A stretch of DNA of 64,000 nucleotides from Variovorax sp. Sphag1AA (GTDB lineage Bacteria > Pseudomonadota > Gammaproteobacteria > Burkholderiales > Burkholderiaceae_C), in the NCBI RefSeq assembly GCF_014192575.1, contig NZ_JACHYC010000011.1, positions 1-64,000 of the forward strand, in the 5' to 3' direction. Positions 16,399 through 24,369 of the stretch are shown in pieces. The translations under genes and the position numbers were made by a program. Position 1 is the first letter of the stretch. Each line of letters begins with the position of its first letter. Below the pieces are notes generated by a model. The model worked only from the letters and a program-made list of their open reading frames with translations, was not told where the DNA came from and did not search any database.

Positions 16399-16439
16399 AG
16401 TATTCGCGCCGCATTCGGAACCGCATTGATGCAGCGCAA
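16399..16439 (-). promoter_or_regulatory. FNR-type box plus -10 for the usp-phosphorylase operon
   Basis: Minus-strand TTGCGCTGCATCAA (16439 to 16426) with AATACT at 16404-16399, offset 35. The box lies 58 bp from the usp start codon. Confidence 0.65.
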
Positions 16440-16464
16440 GTCAGCCGAGCGACGCGCTCCGAAC

Positions 16465-16737
16465 TCAAGATGAAGCGGGCACGCGTCGTTCGCGCTGGGG
16501 TGGATTGCCGCTTCCGGCCCCATGCCTGGCCTCGCGAATCTCCTCGCGAATGCAATGCACCAGATAGAGCCCGCCACTCAAGTGCCCCAGTGCCAGGACA
16601 ATGCTGATCACAGAAAAGACCGGGTCCTCCCGGATACCAGCACTTGCATCCAGCAGTGCAAACGAAAGCGCCACAAGAATGAAGAGCCACGCAAGCGATG
16701 CGATGGATGCGTGGACATAGATCCAGAGGGTCTTCAC
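16465..16737 (-). CDS. Small two-TM membrane protein (90 aa)
   Basis: 90 residues from a GTG at 16737 with ribosome site GAAAGGATCGCC; the frame runs upstream to 16899, but that part is not protein-like. Two hydrophobic helices (about residues 8-29 and 38-58; LAWLFILVALSFALL and FSVISIVLALGHLSGGLYL), then a charged tail EEIREARHG. No family was recognised. It lies upstream of usp on the same strand, separated by its own stop and a second FNR-type promoter. A function in the inner membrane during oxygen limitation is plausible but unproven. Confidence 0.65.
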   Translation of the reverse strand: MKTLWIYVHASIASLAWLFILVALSFALLDASAGIREDPVFSVISIVLALGHLSGGLYLVHCIREEIREARHGAGSGNPPQRERRVPASS

Positions 16738-16763
16738 GGCGATCCTTTCAAAAAGCGCCCCCA

Positions 16764-16804
16764 ACCATACTGATGGCGCGGCGAAAAACCTTGACCTCGC
16801 GCAA
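16764..16804 (-). promoter_or_regulatory. FNR-type box plus -10 for the small membrane protein
   Basis: Minus-strand TTGCGCGAGGTCAA (16804 to 16791) with TATGGT at 16769-16764, offset 35. The GTG start follows 27 bp after the -10. Confidence 0.6.
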
Positions 16805-16885
16805 GGTCGTGATGGCCTCATGCTCCCGCATCTCGACTTCTTGGCGCGCCGCGGCCGCGTGCACGTGACCAGAGCGGCAGCCAAC

Positions 16886-16927
16886 TTGACGCATATCAAG
16901 AACTAGGCAATGAAGGCCTCCTATTCT
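16886..16927 (+). promoter_or_regulatory. FNR-type box plus -10 for the CheB-like gene
   Basis: TTGACGCATATCAA at 16886-16899, one mismatch from the FNR consensus, and TATTCT at 16922-16927, offset 36. It lies 82 bp from, and divergent to, the box at 16791-16804. Confidence 0.7.
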
Positions 16928-17031
16928 CGATATTCGAAGCCACCTGCGCTGCGGGATTCAGAGGTTCGTCTCCGAGGCTACCGGTGCAGTGGTCCAGATG
17001 CAGTTGAAGCGATGAAGATGGAGGTTCGACC

Positions 17032-17607
17032 GTGATTCACTGGCTAGTTGTGATCGGAGGTGGTAAAGGTTCAGCGAGAGCCGCATCCACCATACTCGGT
17101 AGTCTGCCAATAGACTTCCCGGCTCCGGTCATTCTGGCTCTATCGCGTGAAGAGCTTGGCCAAGAATTCAGTCGAACTCTCAAGTACGCGAAGGGCCCTC
17201 GCATGACTATCGCTCGCGAAGGCTTGTTGCCGGCGGCATCCACTTCTTATGTCGCACCCGTGCACAAGTGCATTCGTATCGAGGCCGATGGAACTCTCGG
17301 GTTATCAGAACTGACCCGGGACGCCGCAGATCCCGCCGATCTCGCACTCGAGTCGGCTGCAGCGATCTATGGCAAGAAGGTCATCGGGGTGGTGCTCAGT
17401 GGCGAGGGCCATGACGGCACCCGAGGCCTCAATCAAATAGCCGCGCGTGGTGGCGTTCGAATCGTCCAGAGTCCCAGTGACTCTCGACGACCCCAGATGC
17501 CGTCCAGTGCCGTTCTGGGTGATCACCCAAACTACGTCGTTATGGTTGACGAAATCGCGCCGTTGCTCGTGCGAATCGTGCAGGCGTCGACACCCCGTTC
17601 GTGCTAG
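17032..17607 (+). CDS. CheB-like methylesterase domain, catalytically degenerate
   Basis: 191 residues from a GTG with GGAGG upstream. The fold of the CheB methylesterase domain is clear: VVIGGGKGS at the nucleotide-fold start, YVAPVHKCIRIEADG in the middle, VVLSGEGHDGTRGLNQI and AVLGDHPNYVV at the end. However, the catalytic Ser of GAS(T/A)GG is replaced (GGGKGS), and the His of the V-Q-H motif is replaced (LALSRE). Only the Asp of the GxxxDGxxG loop remains. There is no receiver domain and no chemotaxis gene nearby. It is therefore unlikely to demethylate receptors; a binding or regulatory role is more plausible. It is expressed from an FNR-type promoter, as the last unit of the island. Confidence 0.8.
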   Translation: MIHWLVVIGGGKGSARAASTILGSLPIDFPAPVILALSREELGQEFSRTLKYAKGPRMTIAREGLLPAASTSYVAPVHKCIRIEADGTLGLSELTRDAADPADLALESAAAIYGKKVIGVVLSGEGHDGTRGLNQIAARGGVRIVQSPSDSRRPQMPSSAVLGDHPNYVVMVDEIAPLLVRIVQASTPRSC

Positions 17608-18122
17608 GACGCCAAGGGGCTCGACGTCCGCTTGGGGCAACGAAGCGCCTGATCCGCCCTGCTCTTCCGGTCGGCTGCTTTCGCTGCGGATCTCCAGCTC
17701 AAGCGTGGCGGTTGAAGGACAGCAAAGGAGCACAGTGCAGCCGAGCGAGGCCGTCTTGGCGAAGCCGGCAGTGCAGCGAGAGCGGTCGACTGGCAGGGCG
17801 GGGGGAACTACTTCTGTGTGCGCCCATTGCGGACGATCGCTCATACCCTTGGGTTGAGTGCAGCACGGCCGATTGCGGTCATTGGGCCGCGCCTCGGAAT
17901 TCACTCGAGAGCGGTAGGCAAGCCGCACCGGCCAGCGACTGCCTCTTCGACACGCCCAACCCAGACCGCACATCGGTTGCCAAATGCGCCAGATATGATC
18001 TCCAAGTCGGTAAAGATTTATTACATGTTTCGGGGCACGCCGTCGAACGATCGCGTTTGACGGTGCGCAAACCGGGCACGCGAGGGGCATCGCGCGCATG
18101 CGCGTTATGAGGAGAAGGGTGT
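17608..18122. other. Intergenic, 515 bp, no gene recognised
   Basis: The stretch between the CheB-like gene and the M48 protease holds no supported ORF and no FNR-type box. An AT-rich patch near 18010-18030 (AAAGATTTATTACATG) may contain the promoter of the protease gene. It also marks the right boundary of the low-oxygen island. Confidence 0.5.
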
Positions 18123-21100
18123 ATGACGACGGATACGCTTTATCCGGCGGGGCCTGCCGCCGGCGGTGATCAACTGACCAAGGCGACACCGGCCTACAGG
18201 CGCCACGCCTGGCTGGCGACGTTCGCGCTGCTGGCGTTCGTATTGGCCTACCTGGCCTTCTCCGGCTGGCTGGCCTGGAAGGCATTCGTGCTGTTGCGCG
18301 CCATGGCGCTGGGCTCCGGCGATGGGCTGATGCTGCTGGGCGCCGGGGTCGGCGCAGGTTTCCTGGCCGTTTTCATGTTGAAGGCACTGGTTTTCGTGCG
18401 CCGCGGAGAGCTGGCCGGCCTGACCGAAATCACCGCGGCCGAGCAGCCGAAGCTTTTTGCCTTTCTGTACCGTCTTGCGGACGAAGCGCGCGCGCCGAGG
18501 CCGGCGAAGGTGTACTTGTCGTTGCGGGTCAACGCAGCGGTGTTCTACGACCTCTCGTTGCTCAACTTCATCCTGCCCTCGAAGAAGCATCTGGAGATTG
18601 GCCTGCCCTTGGTGAACATGTTGAGCGTCTCCGAGTTCAAGGCGGTGCTGGCACACGAGTTCGGCCATTTTGCGCAGCGGAGCATGGCGGTCGGCCGGTG
18701 GGTCTACTTGGCGCAGCAGATCGCAGCCCACATCGTGGCCAAGCGCGATGGCCTAGACCGCTTTCTTCAAGGGCTTTCGCGCACGGACGTTCGCATCGCC
18801 TGGATCGGCTGGCTGTTTTCGCTTTTGGTATGGGCGATCCGTTCGGTGACCGACAGCATGTTCCGGCTGGTGGTGCTGGCCGACCGTGCGTTGTCGCGCG
18901 AGATGGAGTTCCAGGCGGACCGTGTCTCGGTGAGCCTCGCGGGCAGCGACGCGCTGATCGATGCGCTGTACAAGCTTCAGGCCGCGGACGCCGCATGGGA
19001 TCGCGCGCTCGAGTTTGCCAATCTGCGGCTGCCTCGGGGTTACGCCGCGCCCGATCTTCTGGATATCCAGACTGGCGTGCTGCGCAAGCTGCGTGTCATC
19101 TACGACGATCCAGAATACGGAGTTCCGCCCAGCGCACCTGCCGGAGGTGAGGCCGCACACCGCGTCTTCCGCCGCGATCGGGTGTCGATCTCGCGCATGT
19201 GGGCGACGCACCCGGCCAGCCACGAGCGTGAGCAGAACGCCAAGCGGGTCTTCCTTCAGGCGGAGATGAGCGATGAGCCGGCGTGGGCGCTGTTCGATCA
19301 GCCGCTGGCGCTGCGCGAAAGCCTGTGCGCGAAGCTGATCAGCCATGTCGAACCGCCGCCGGCGCTCGATACGCGCGAGGAAGCGCTGGCCGCTCTCGAT
19401 GCGGAGTATGACCGCCGCTCTTATCAGCGACTTTACCGGGGCGTGTACCTCGCGCGTTTCGTGACGCGCACGTGCAACGACCCGGCCGAGCTCTTCGACG
19501 TGATGAACTTGACGGAGGCGATTGCAGCACGTGCAGAGCTGTACCCCTCGACGCTCTCTGCGCAGTTGGAGCGCCTGGATGCCCTGCGTCACGAACGTGC
19601 TTCGTTGATGGCGGTACGCGACGGGGTCGCGAAGAGTGAAGGTCCGCGCCTCGAGCATCGCGGCCGCGTGCTCAGGAAGAGCGACGTAGCCGACGCGATC
19701 GGGGAGGTCGAGCGCGATATCGCGGCGGCGGAGCAGGCGCTGGACGAGCACGACCGCCGCTGCCGCAGCGTGTACCAGACGTTGGCGCAGGCTGCGGGCC
19801 CTGCATGGGCCGAGGGTTGGATGGCACAGGTGCGACTCCTGCACTATGCCGAGCACGTGGAAGCAGACCTCGCCGATCTGCGCGTCCTGCTCGCCAACAC
19901 CTTCAGCATGGTGACCGCCAAGCGCAAGGTGAACGAGACGGAGGCAAAGCGCGTGCTGGCAGACGCCGGGGCCCTCTTCAGCGCCATGGCCGCCATCGCC
20001 AGCCAGGCGACCCAGCTGCAGCTCGGAGAGCAGACGCAGGCGGCGCTGGGCGGTGAGACTTGGGCAGAAGCCGTGGGTGAGTTCAATTTCGGACATCCGA
20101 CGCGCGAGAACCTCAATGACTGGCTGCGTGTTGTCGACAGCTGGGCCAATCCGATGGCACGTGCCTTGGGGCGATTGCGCCGCAGCGCGCTCGACTGTCT
20201 TCTGGACATCGAAGCCCGCCTGGACGACGCCATGAGGTCGGGGACGACGTTGGGTGCCTCGCCTGCGGGGCCCGTCGTTCCTTCGCACTACGCGACCCTG
20301 ATCGCGGGGCAGGAGCGACCGCGCCAGATGCGGCTCGACGCTTGGTCGCGCTTCCAGACCGCGGACGGCTGGTGGGCTGGCGGCGCACGCCTGCTGGTGG
20401 CAGGCGGCATCGTGACCGGCCTGATGGGGTTGAGCAATTCTTCCCTCGGAAATGCCACGGTGCTGGCTTACAACGGACTGGATCGCAACGTGAAGATCCA
20501 GATCGGCGGCCAGGATGTGCTGCTCGCGCCCGGGGCGAAGCGCGGCTTCAACCTCGAGGCAGACAAGGCGGTCGAGGTTCGTGCGTACACCACCGAGGGG
20601 CAGGAGATCGAGTCCTTCAGCGCCAACCCCGAGTTCATCGGTGCGAACTATCTCTACAACGTCGCGGGTGCCAGTCCCTTCGTTTCGTGGACTGCCGTCT
20701 ACGGTGGTGCCGTTGCCGCGCCAGAGAGACCATTGGGTGCGCCGCGCTGGTCCGTCCAACAGGCCGACGCGCTTCTGGAGCCGCCGCCGCAGAGCATTCG
20801 CACCAAAGGGGGCGGCGGAACGCGCTCGGTGGTGAGCGCACCAGCACCGCAATCCGTGGCCGGCATCCTGGACATGATGTCGACCGACGGTGATCGCCGA
20901 GCGATGCTCGCGGTGCACAGCGAGTGGGAATCTACAAAGTCGGCCACACTGCTCGAGTGGCTGATGTTGGCGATGCGGGACCTGCCGCCCGAGCAGGTTC
21001 GCACGATTCTGCAGAAGCGCGTGGAACGTTCGCCTTTGGAGGTGGTTTCGCTGCGCATGCAACAGGACTTGGCGGCCATGTCGCAGGAGCGTCCTCAGGT

Positions 21101-21962
21101 CTGCGCGCAACAACGCGAACTCGCGCAAAAGAACGCGGGCAGCGGCGACCTGGCCTATCTGGTGGTGCGTTGCATGGACGACACGCAGTCGAAGAATCAG
21201 GCCTTCAAAAAGGGCGCTGTCGCGTATCCGGAGAGCGCGTGGTTCGCCTACGCTGCGGGGCATACCTGGGCCAGTGAGCAGGCCTGGACCGAGGCGCGGC
21301 AGGCTCTGGAGCGCGCCGGCAATCGGGCGCCGTACCTTGCCAACGCTGTCGCTGTCGACCTGGCGCGCTTGCGGCGCATCGAGAAAGGGGAGACGGCCGC
21401 CATCGACGACCTGGTTGCCAAGTCGGACTACCTCAAGATGCAGCAGGCCTTACAGACGGGTCTCAACATTCCGCAAGGCAATCCAGCCCAGGGCTACGTC
21501 GATCTGATTCAGGGGCGCCTAGGCAAGGCCTTCGCACTTGCGACAGGCGCGGCTCGGTCGCAGACGAATCTGATCCTGCTCGTTGGGGCGTCGAATGGTG
21601 CGAACGAGCAGCAGGTCGCACGGGCGCTGGAGATCTACGATAAGAGTACGGCGATGGAGCTGGCATCGAACTGGTCCATCCTGGGCTTGGGCATCAGGCA
21701 TGGGCGTTCCACCGACAAAGCGCTCACTCAGCTCGCGCAAGTGGCGCCGGATGACGCTGCGAAGCTGAAGGCTTTCGTGGACGAGCTTCAGGGCCGCAAG
21801 GATCTGGTTCGGGCCGAGGCCGCTCTCGCCGGATTGACACCTGAACAGCGGGCGCAAGCTTACTGTGCCGGCCTTGTGGTGCTGGGTTCCAAGGCGCCAC
21901 CCTCTTGGCGAAGTTTCGTCAAACGGGCGATGTTCCCAGCGGAGCGCCCGTATTTCGGCTGA
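18123..21962 (+). CDS. M48-family membrane metalloprotease with very long C-terminal extension (1279 aa)
   Basis: The ATG follows GAGGAGAAGG. N-terminal M48 (HtpX/Ste24-like) unit: TM helices near residues 30-60 and 68-92, zinc motif HEFGH (178-182), a further hydrophobic pair near 225-255, and the third ligand in EMEFQAD (Glu262). The protease core is about 400 residues. The rest is a helical region, another TM near residues 745-770 (LLVAGGIVTGLMGLS), a beta-rich module (VKIQIGGQDVLLAPG) and a long alpha-helical, TPR-like end. It would sit in the inner membrane and cleave membrane or secreted proteins. The extension is three times the size of the usual enzyme. Substrate unknown. GC content and codon use look like the core genome. 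Confidence 0.85.
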   Translation: MTTDTLYPAGPAAGGDQLTKATPAYRRHAWLATFALLAFVLAYLAFSGWLAWKAFVLLRAMALGSGDGLMLLGAGVGAGFLAVFMLKALVFVRRGELAGLTEITAAEQPKLFAFLYRLADEARAPRPAKVYLSLRVNAAVFYDLSLLNFILPSKKHLEIGLPLVNMLSVSEFKAVLAHEFGHFAQRSMAVGRWVYLAQQIAAHIVAKRDGLDRFLQGLSRTDVRIAWIGWLFSLLVWAIRSVTDSMFRLVVLADRALSREMEFQADRVSVSLAGSDALIDALYKLQAADAAWDRALEFANLRLPRGYAAPDLLDIQTGVLRKLRVIYDDPEYGVPPSAPAGGEAAHRVFRRDRVSISRMWATHPASHEREQNAKRVFLQAEMSDEPAWALFDQPLALRESLCAKLISHVEPPPALDTREEALAALDAEYDRRSYQRLYRGVYLARFVTRTCNDPAELFDVMNLTEAIAARAELYPSTLSAQLERLDALRHERASLMAVRDGVAKSEGPRLEHRGRVLRKSDVADAIGEVERDIAAAEQALDEHDRRCRSVYQTLAQAAGPAWAEGWMAQVRLLHYAEHVEADLADLRVLLANTFSMVTAKRKVNETEAKRVLADAGALFSAMAAIASQATQLQLGEQTQAALGGETWAEAVGEFNFGHPTRENLNDWLRVVDSWANPMARALGRLRRSALDCLLDIEARLDDAMRSGTTLGASPAGPVVPSHYATLIAGQERPRQMRLDAWSRFQTADGWWAGGARLLVAGGIVTGLMGLSNSSLGNATVLAYNGLDRNVKIQIGGQDVLLAPGAKRGFNLEADKAVEVRAYTTEGQEIESFSANPEFIGANYLYNVAGASPFVSWTAVYGGAVAAPERPLGAPRWSVQQADALLEPPPQSIRTKGGGGTRSVVSAPAPQSVAGILDMMSTDGDRRAMLAVHSEWESTKSATLLEWLMLAMRDLPPEQVRTILQKRVERSPLEVVSLRMQQDLAAMSQERPQVCAQQRELAQKNAGSGDLAYLVVRCMDDTQSKNQAFKKGAVAYPESAWFAYAAGHTWASEQAWTEARQALERAGNRAPYLANAVAVDLARLRRIEKGETAAIDDLVAKSDYLKMQQALQTGLNIPQGNPAQGYVDLIQGRLGKAFALATGAARSQTNLILLVGASNGANEQQVARALEIYDKSTAMELASNWSILGLGIRHGRSTDKALTQLAQVAPDDAAKLKAFVDELQGRKDLVRAEAALAGLTPEQRAQAYCAGLVVLGSKAPPSWRSFVKRAMFPAERPYFG

Positions 21963-22181
21963 AATCCGCACACTCAACGCTCACATTCGACTGCCCGTGC
22001 AGACAGTGAACTCATCGACAGTTCATGAAGGGCAAACGGTCTCGCTCGTCTACAGCGCGACCGCCGTCCAGCGATCGCCCCGAGCGATCTCATAGTCGCC
22101 GGGCTCGAAGGCAAGTTCGATTTCTTCTTAGACCCCTTGCGTCAATGCATACCGCATCTCGATTCGTAGCAAGATCGAACT

Positions 22182-22475
22182 ATGCCGAACTACCGATGGT
22201 CCTGCCTGGCTTGCGGTGCAGTGAATGAGCAGGGGACAGAACTTTGCGCAGCATGTCAGTGCTCGACCCAGGCGACGTGCAACCAAATCGAAGCAAGCCG
22301 AACCGCTTTTGTCACTGGCGGTGGTCAGCTAGCCGGGGATGCCGCCGAACGCGCCAAAGGCGCGTCGTCTGCTTTGGAGGCATTTGGATTCACGGGGAAG
22401 CTCCTGATCTCTTGTTCTCGGGATGGTGGCCTTTACAGGCGGGAAGAAAAGGGAAGGCGCTGTCCGCAGCGCTGA
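22182..22475 (+). CDS. RanBP2-type zinc-ribbon protein, probably frameshifted
   Basis: 97 residues, starting with a RanBP2-like zinc finger: W-S-C-L-A-C-G-A-V-N-E-Q-G-x3-C-A-A-C (W-x-C-x2-C-x3-N-x6-C-x2-C). The middle (EASRTAF through GFTGKLLI) resembles short zinc-ribbon proteins that continue into a TM helix. Here the frame turns charged after GKLLI (SCSRDGGLYRREEKG). In another forward frame at the same place the DNA reads SLVLGMVAFTGGKKR, a believable membrane helix with a positive end. A one-base indel near 22410 would therefore explain the sequence. The ribosome site is weak. Function unknown. Confidence 0.55.
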   Translation: MPNYRWSCLACGAVNEQGTELCAACQCSTQATCNQIEASRTAFVTGGGQLAGDAAERAKGASSALEAFGFTGKLLISCSRDGGLYRREEKGRRCPQR

Positions 22476-22795
22476 TGCGCCGGGCAGGAGTCGGCCAGCA
22501 GCAGCTACTCGCTAGGCCGCTCCCCTTGGCACGCTGTGCGAGTGGCGGGTGCGCCACAAACTCCTATGAACTTGGAAGGCTTTTCGCGCCAAAGCCCCAC
22601 GAGAGAATCATTTGGATACATTCTCTATCCACTGATGGTTACGGGCCCGTCGGGTGCAACTGGACGCTGCTTCGTACAAAAGGCCGGCCCTTCAGAATAG
22701 ACGCCCGCGCGCACTAGATGCGCAAGGCCATCCCTTGCCTTCGCATTCGAGTGCTCATCGAGGTGTCGAATTGCGAACTTTAAAGTTAAAAATCG
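22476..22795. other. Intergenic, 320 bp
   Basis: No supported gene. It contains the possible out-of-frame continuation of the zinc-ribbon protein (to about 22500) and then becomes more AT-rich towards the start of the less GC-rich segment. Confidence 0.4.
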
Positions 22796-23479
22796 TTGGC
22801 GCTCTGTAGCAATTCCACAAGCCTTCTCGACCTGGCGTTCGGTGCAAATGCAGTGTTTGCTGTACTTTCGGGTCAGGTGTCGAACTCTCAGTCCAGTATC
22901 ACTAATGTGGTGGCGACCGAATTTAAGAAGATTGATGCGACCTGGTCACTGGATGCTGATGAACGACAGCATCTCGAGAACTGGGTCTCACGCACCTTTA
23001 AGGGCGTTCGAATTCTCAAACGTGTTTATCTCGTCCCCCAATTGCTAGCAGTGTCAATTGTAGCGTCGGCTGGAGGCACCCTATATCAAGCTGCGATTTG
23101 GGGTGAAAAATGTGTAATTGGAGACGCTACCCTTGCCTGGTTTAGTTTGGTTTCACTCCTAGTCGCCCCAGCGGTTTATTTGGGCTTTAGGAGGTTCATT
23201 GGATTTGTCGAACAGATAATTGCGGCGAAAGCCTTCCTGAATAAACAGGCTACGGCACATCTGTTCGAATCCTATCGACTGAGCTGCAAGGCGAGAGAAA
23301 TGCTATCCGACATGGACGTCATATCGCGTCAGTTGGACGAGCAGGCGATAGCAGCGGCAGCGCGGAAGGTTCGAGATGCAATATCGCGAGTGCTGCATCC
23401 AATTGTCCGATATCGAACTTGGAAAAGGAAACGTCTAACCAACAAGCTCAGGCGAGAGGCCTATCCCCGGTCGAATTGA
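22796..23479 (+). CDS. Two-TM membrane protein, unknown (227 aa)
   Basis: Not recognised. The open frame has a TTG start without a good ribosome site, so the true start may be further in. Seen: an N-terminal hydrophobic patch, a soluble helical part (DADERQHLENWVSRTF), two strong TM helices (about residues 82-100, VPQLLAVSIVASAGG, and 115-133, WFSLVSLLVAPAVYL), then about 90 residues of charged helix. A 2TM-plus-helical-tail layout is shared by several membrane effectors of bacterial conflict systems, but no specific family signature was found. Codon use is visibly less GC-biased than in the flanking core genes, suggesting horizontal acquisition. The next two genes share that bias and strand. 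Confidence 0.55.
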   Translation: MALCSNSTSLLDLAFGANAVFAVLSGQVSNSQSSITNVVATEFKKIDATWSLDADERQHLENWVSRTFKGVRILKRVYLVPQLLAVSIVASAGGTLYQAAIWGEKCVIGDATLAWFSLVSLLVAPAVYLGFRRFIGFVEQIIAAKAFLNKQATAHLFESYRLSCKAREMLSDMDVISRQLDEQAIAAAARKVRDAISRVLHPIVRYRTWKRKRLTNKLRREAYPRSN

Positions 23480-23743
23480 CTGGCGTCTGGGTAAGTGTCC
23501 GCGACGTAGAAAACCATCTAAAGCTTCCTTGACATGACAGCTTGATTGGTTGTGTTGAGCGGACCGCTTCCGAGAAGGTCGAGTGAGTGCAATGGGCCCG
23601 AACCTTCGATGACGGCAACAGGCTTCACTCGGCCAGCAGCAGACCATCCACGCCGATCGCGTGCAAGCCAAAAATTCATCCGAGCCGACGCCACGTCGCG
23701 GCGCGGACTAACTCAGGCGTAAGCCATTTTCAGGAGAGTTTAA

Positions 23744-24163
23744 TTGGTGGATACAGCAAAGATTGCCTCAATTGCAGGGAAAGTTGCTTTGGATTTTTTT
23801 GTTCCTGGCTATATGAAAGCTGCATATTCGGCTCTCTCATCTTCTCAGGACGAAGTCAGAGCTGCCGAATCTAAGGGATTGGCAACCCTTGAGGAGGAAG
23901 CCAAGAAACAGAGAATCGTAATGGAATTCCAAGCCCACCAAGCGCGCGTAGCTCAAGAACTTGCCATCGCGGAACGCATTGCTGCGTCGCATGAAGTTGT
24001 TATCGAGGAATACTACGACGGCTCTGGCAAGGGTCACCTCGGTCTAAAGACGGATGGCGAGGCAATCTCCGTGGGAGCCAGCGGTGAAGGTCGGCGTGTA
24101 ACTAAGCGCGTGATTCGGTTTAACGGCTGGGGCGCGCACCCAATCCCTGCGGATGATGCCTAA
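23744..24163 (+). CDS. Uncharacterised 139-aa protein in a less GC-rich trio
   Basis: Start TTG at 23744 or GTG at 23747, after CAGGAGAG. Layout: a short hydrophobic N terminus (IAGKVALDFFVPGYMKAAYS), a coiled-coil-like central helix (EEEAKKQRIVMEFQAHQARVA), then a beta-rich end (VVIEEYYDGSGKGHLGLK and RRVTKRVIRFNGW). No family was recognised. It lies between the 2TM gene and the protease gene on the same strand, with gaps of about 260 and 200 bp, so co-transcription is uncertain. Base composition matches these neighbours more than the core genome. Confidence 0.55.
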   Translation: MVDTAKIASIAGKVALDFFVPGYMKAAYSALSSSQDEVRAAESKGLATLEEEAKKQRIVMEFQAHQARVAQELAIAERIAASHEVVIEEYYDGSGKGHLGLKTDGEAISVGASGEGRRVTKRVIRFNGWGAHPIPADDA

Positions 24164-24369
24164 TTCGACGTTGAGCGTTTGATATCGAGGCTTGGCTATT
24201 TCCGCTTTGGGCGCCGGACGGCGCTGGCGACCTCCGCCAGAATGCGGCCAGCAGCGGACCGTGGCCATGCAGCGCAATTAGCCCGCCACCTATGCAAGGC
24301 GCCTTCCCCTAAGAGCAGATTCGCCATCCTCGCGTTGAAGCGGGAGGTCGCCGGGAAAAAGAGAGATTG

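Noticed and set aside
18753..21263. 836-residue open frame on the minus strand
   Set aside because: Lies fully inside the M48 protease gene on the opposite strand; an Arg/His/Gln-rich shadow frame caused by GC-biased codons.
22007..22025. TGAACT-N7-AGTTCA as a terminator for the M48 gene
   Set aside because: Only six-bp AT-rich arms and no T-run; too weak to call.
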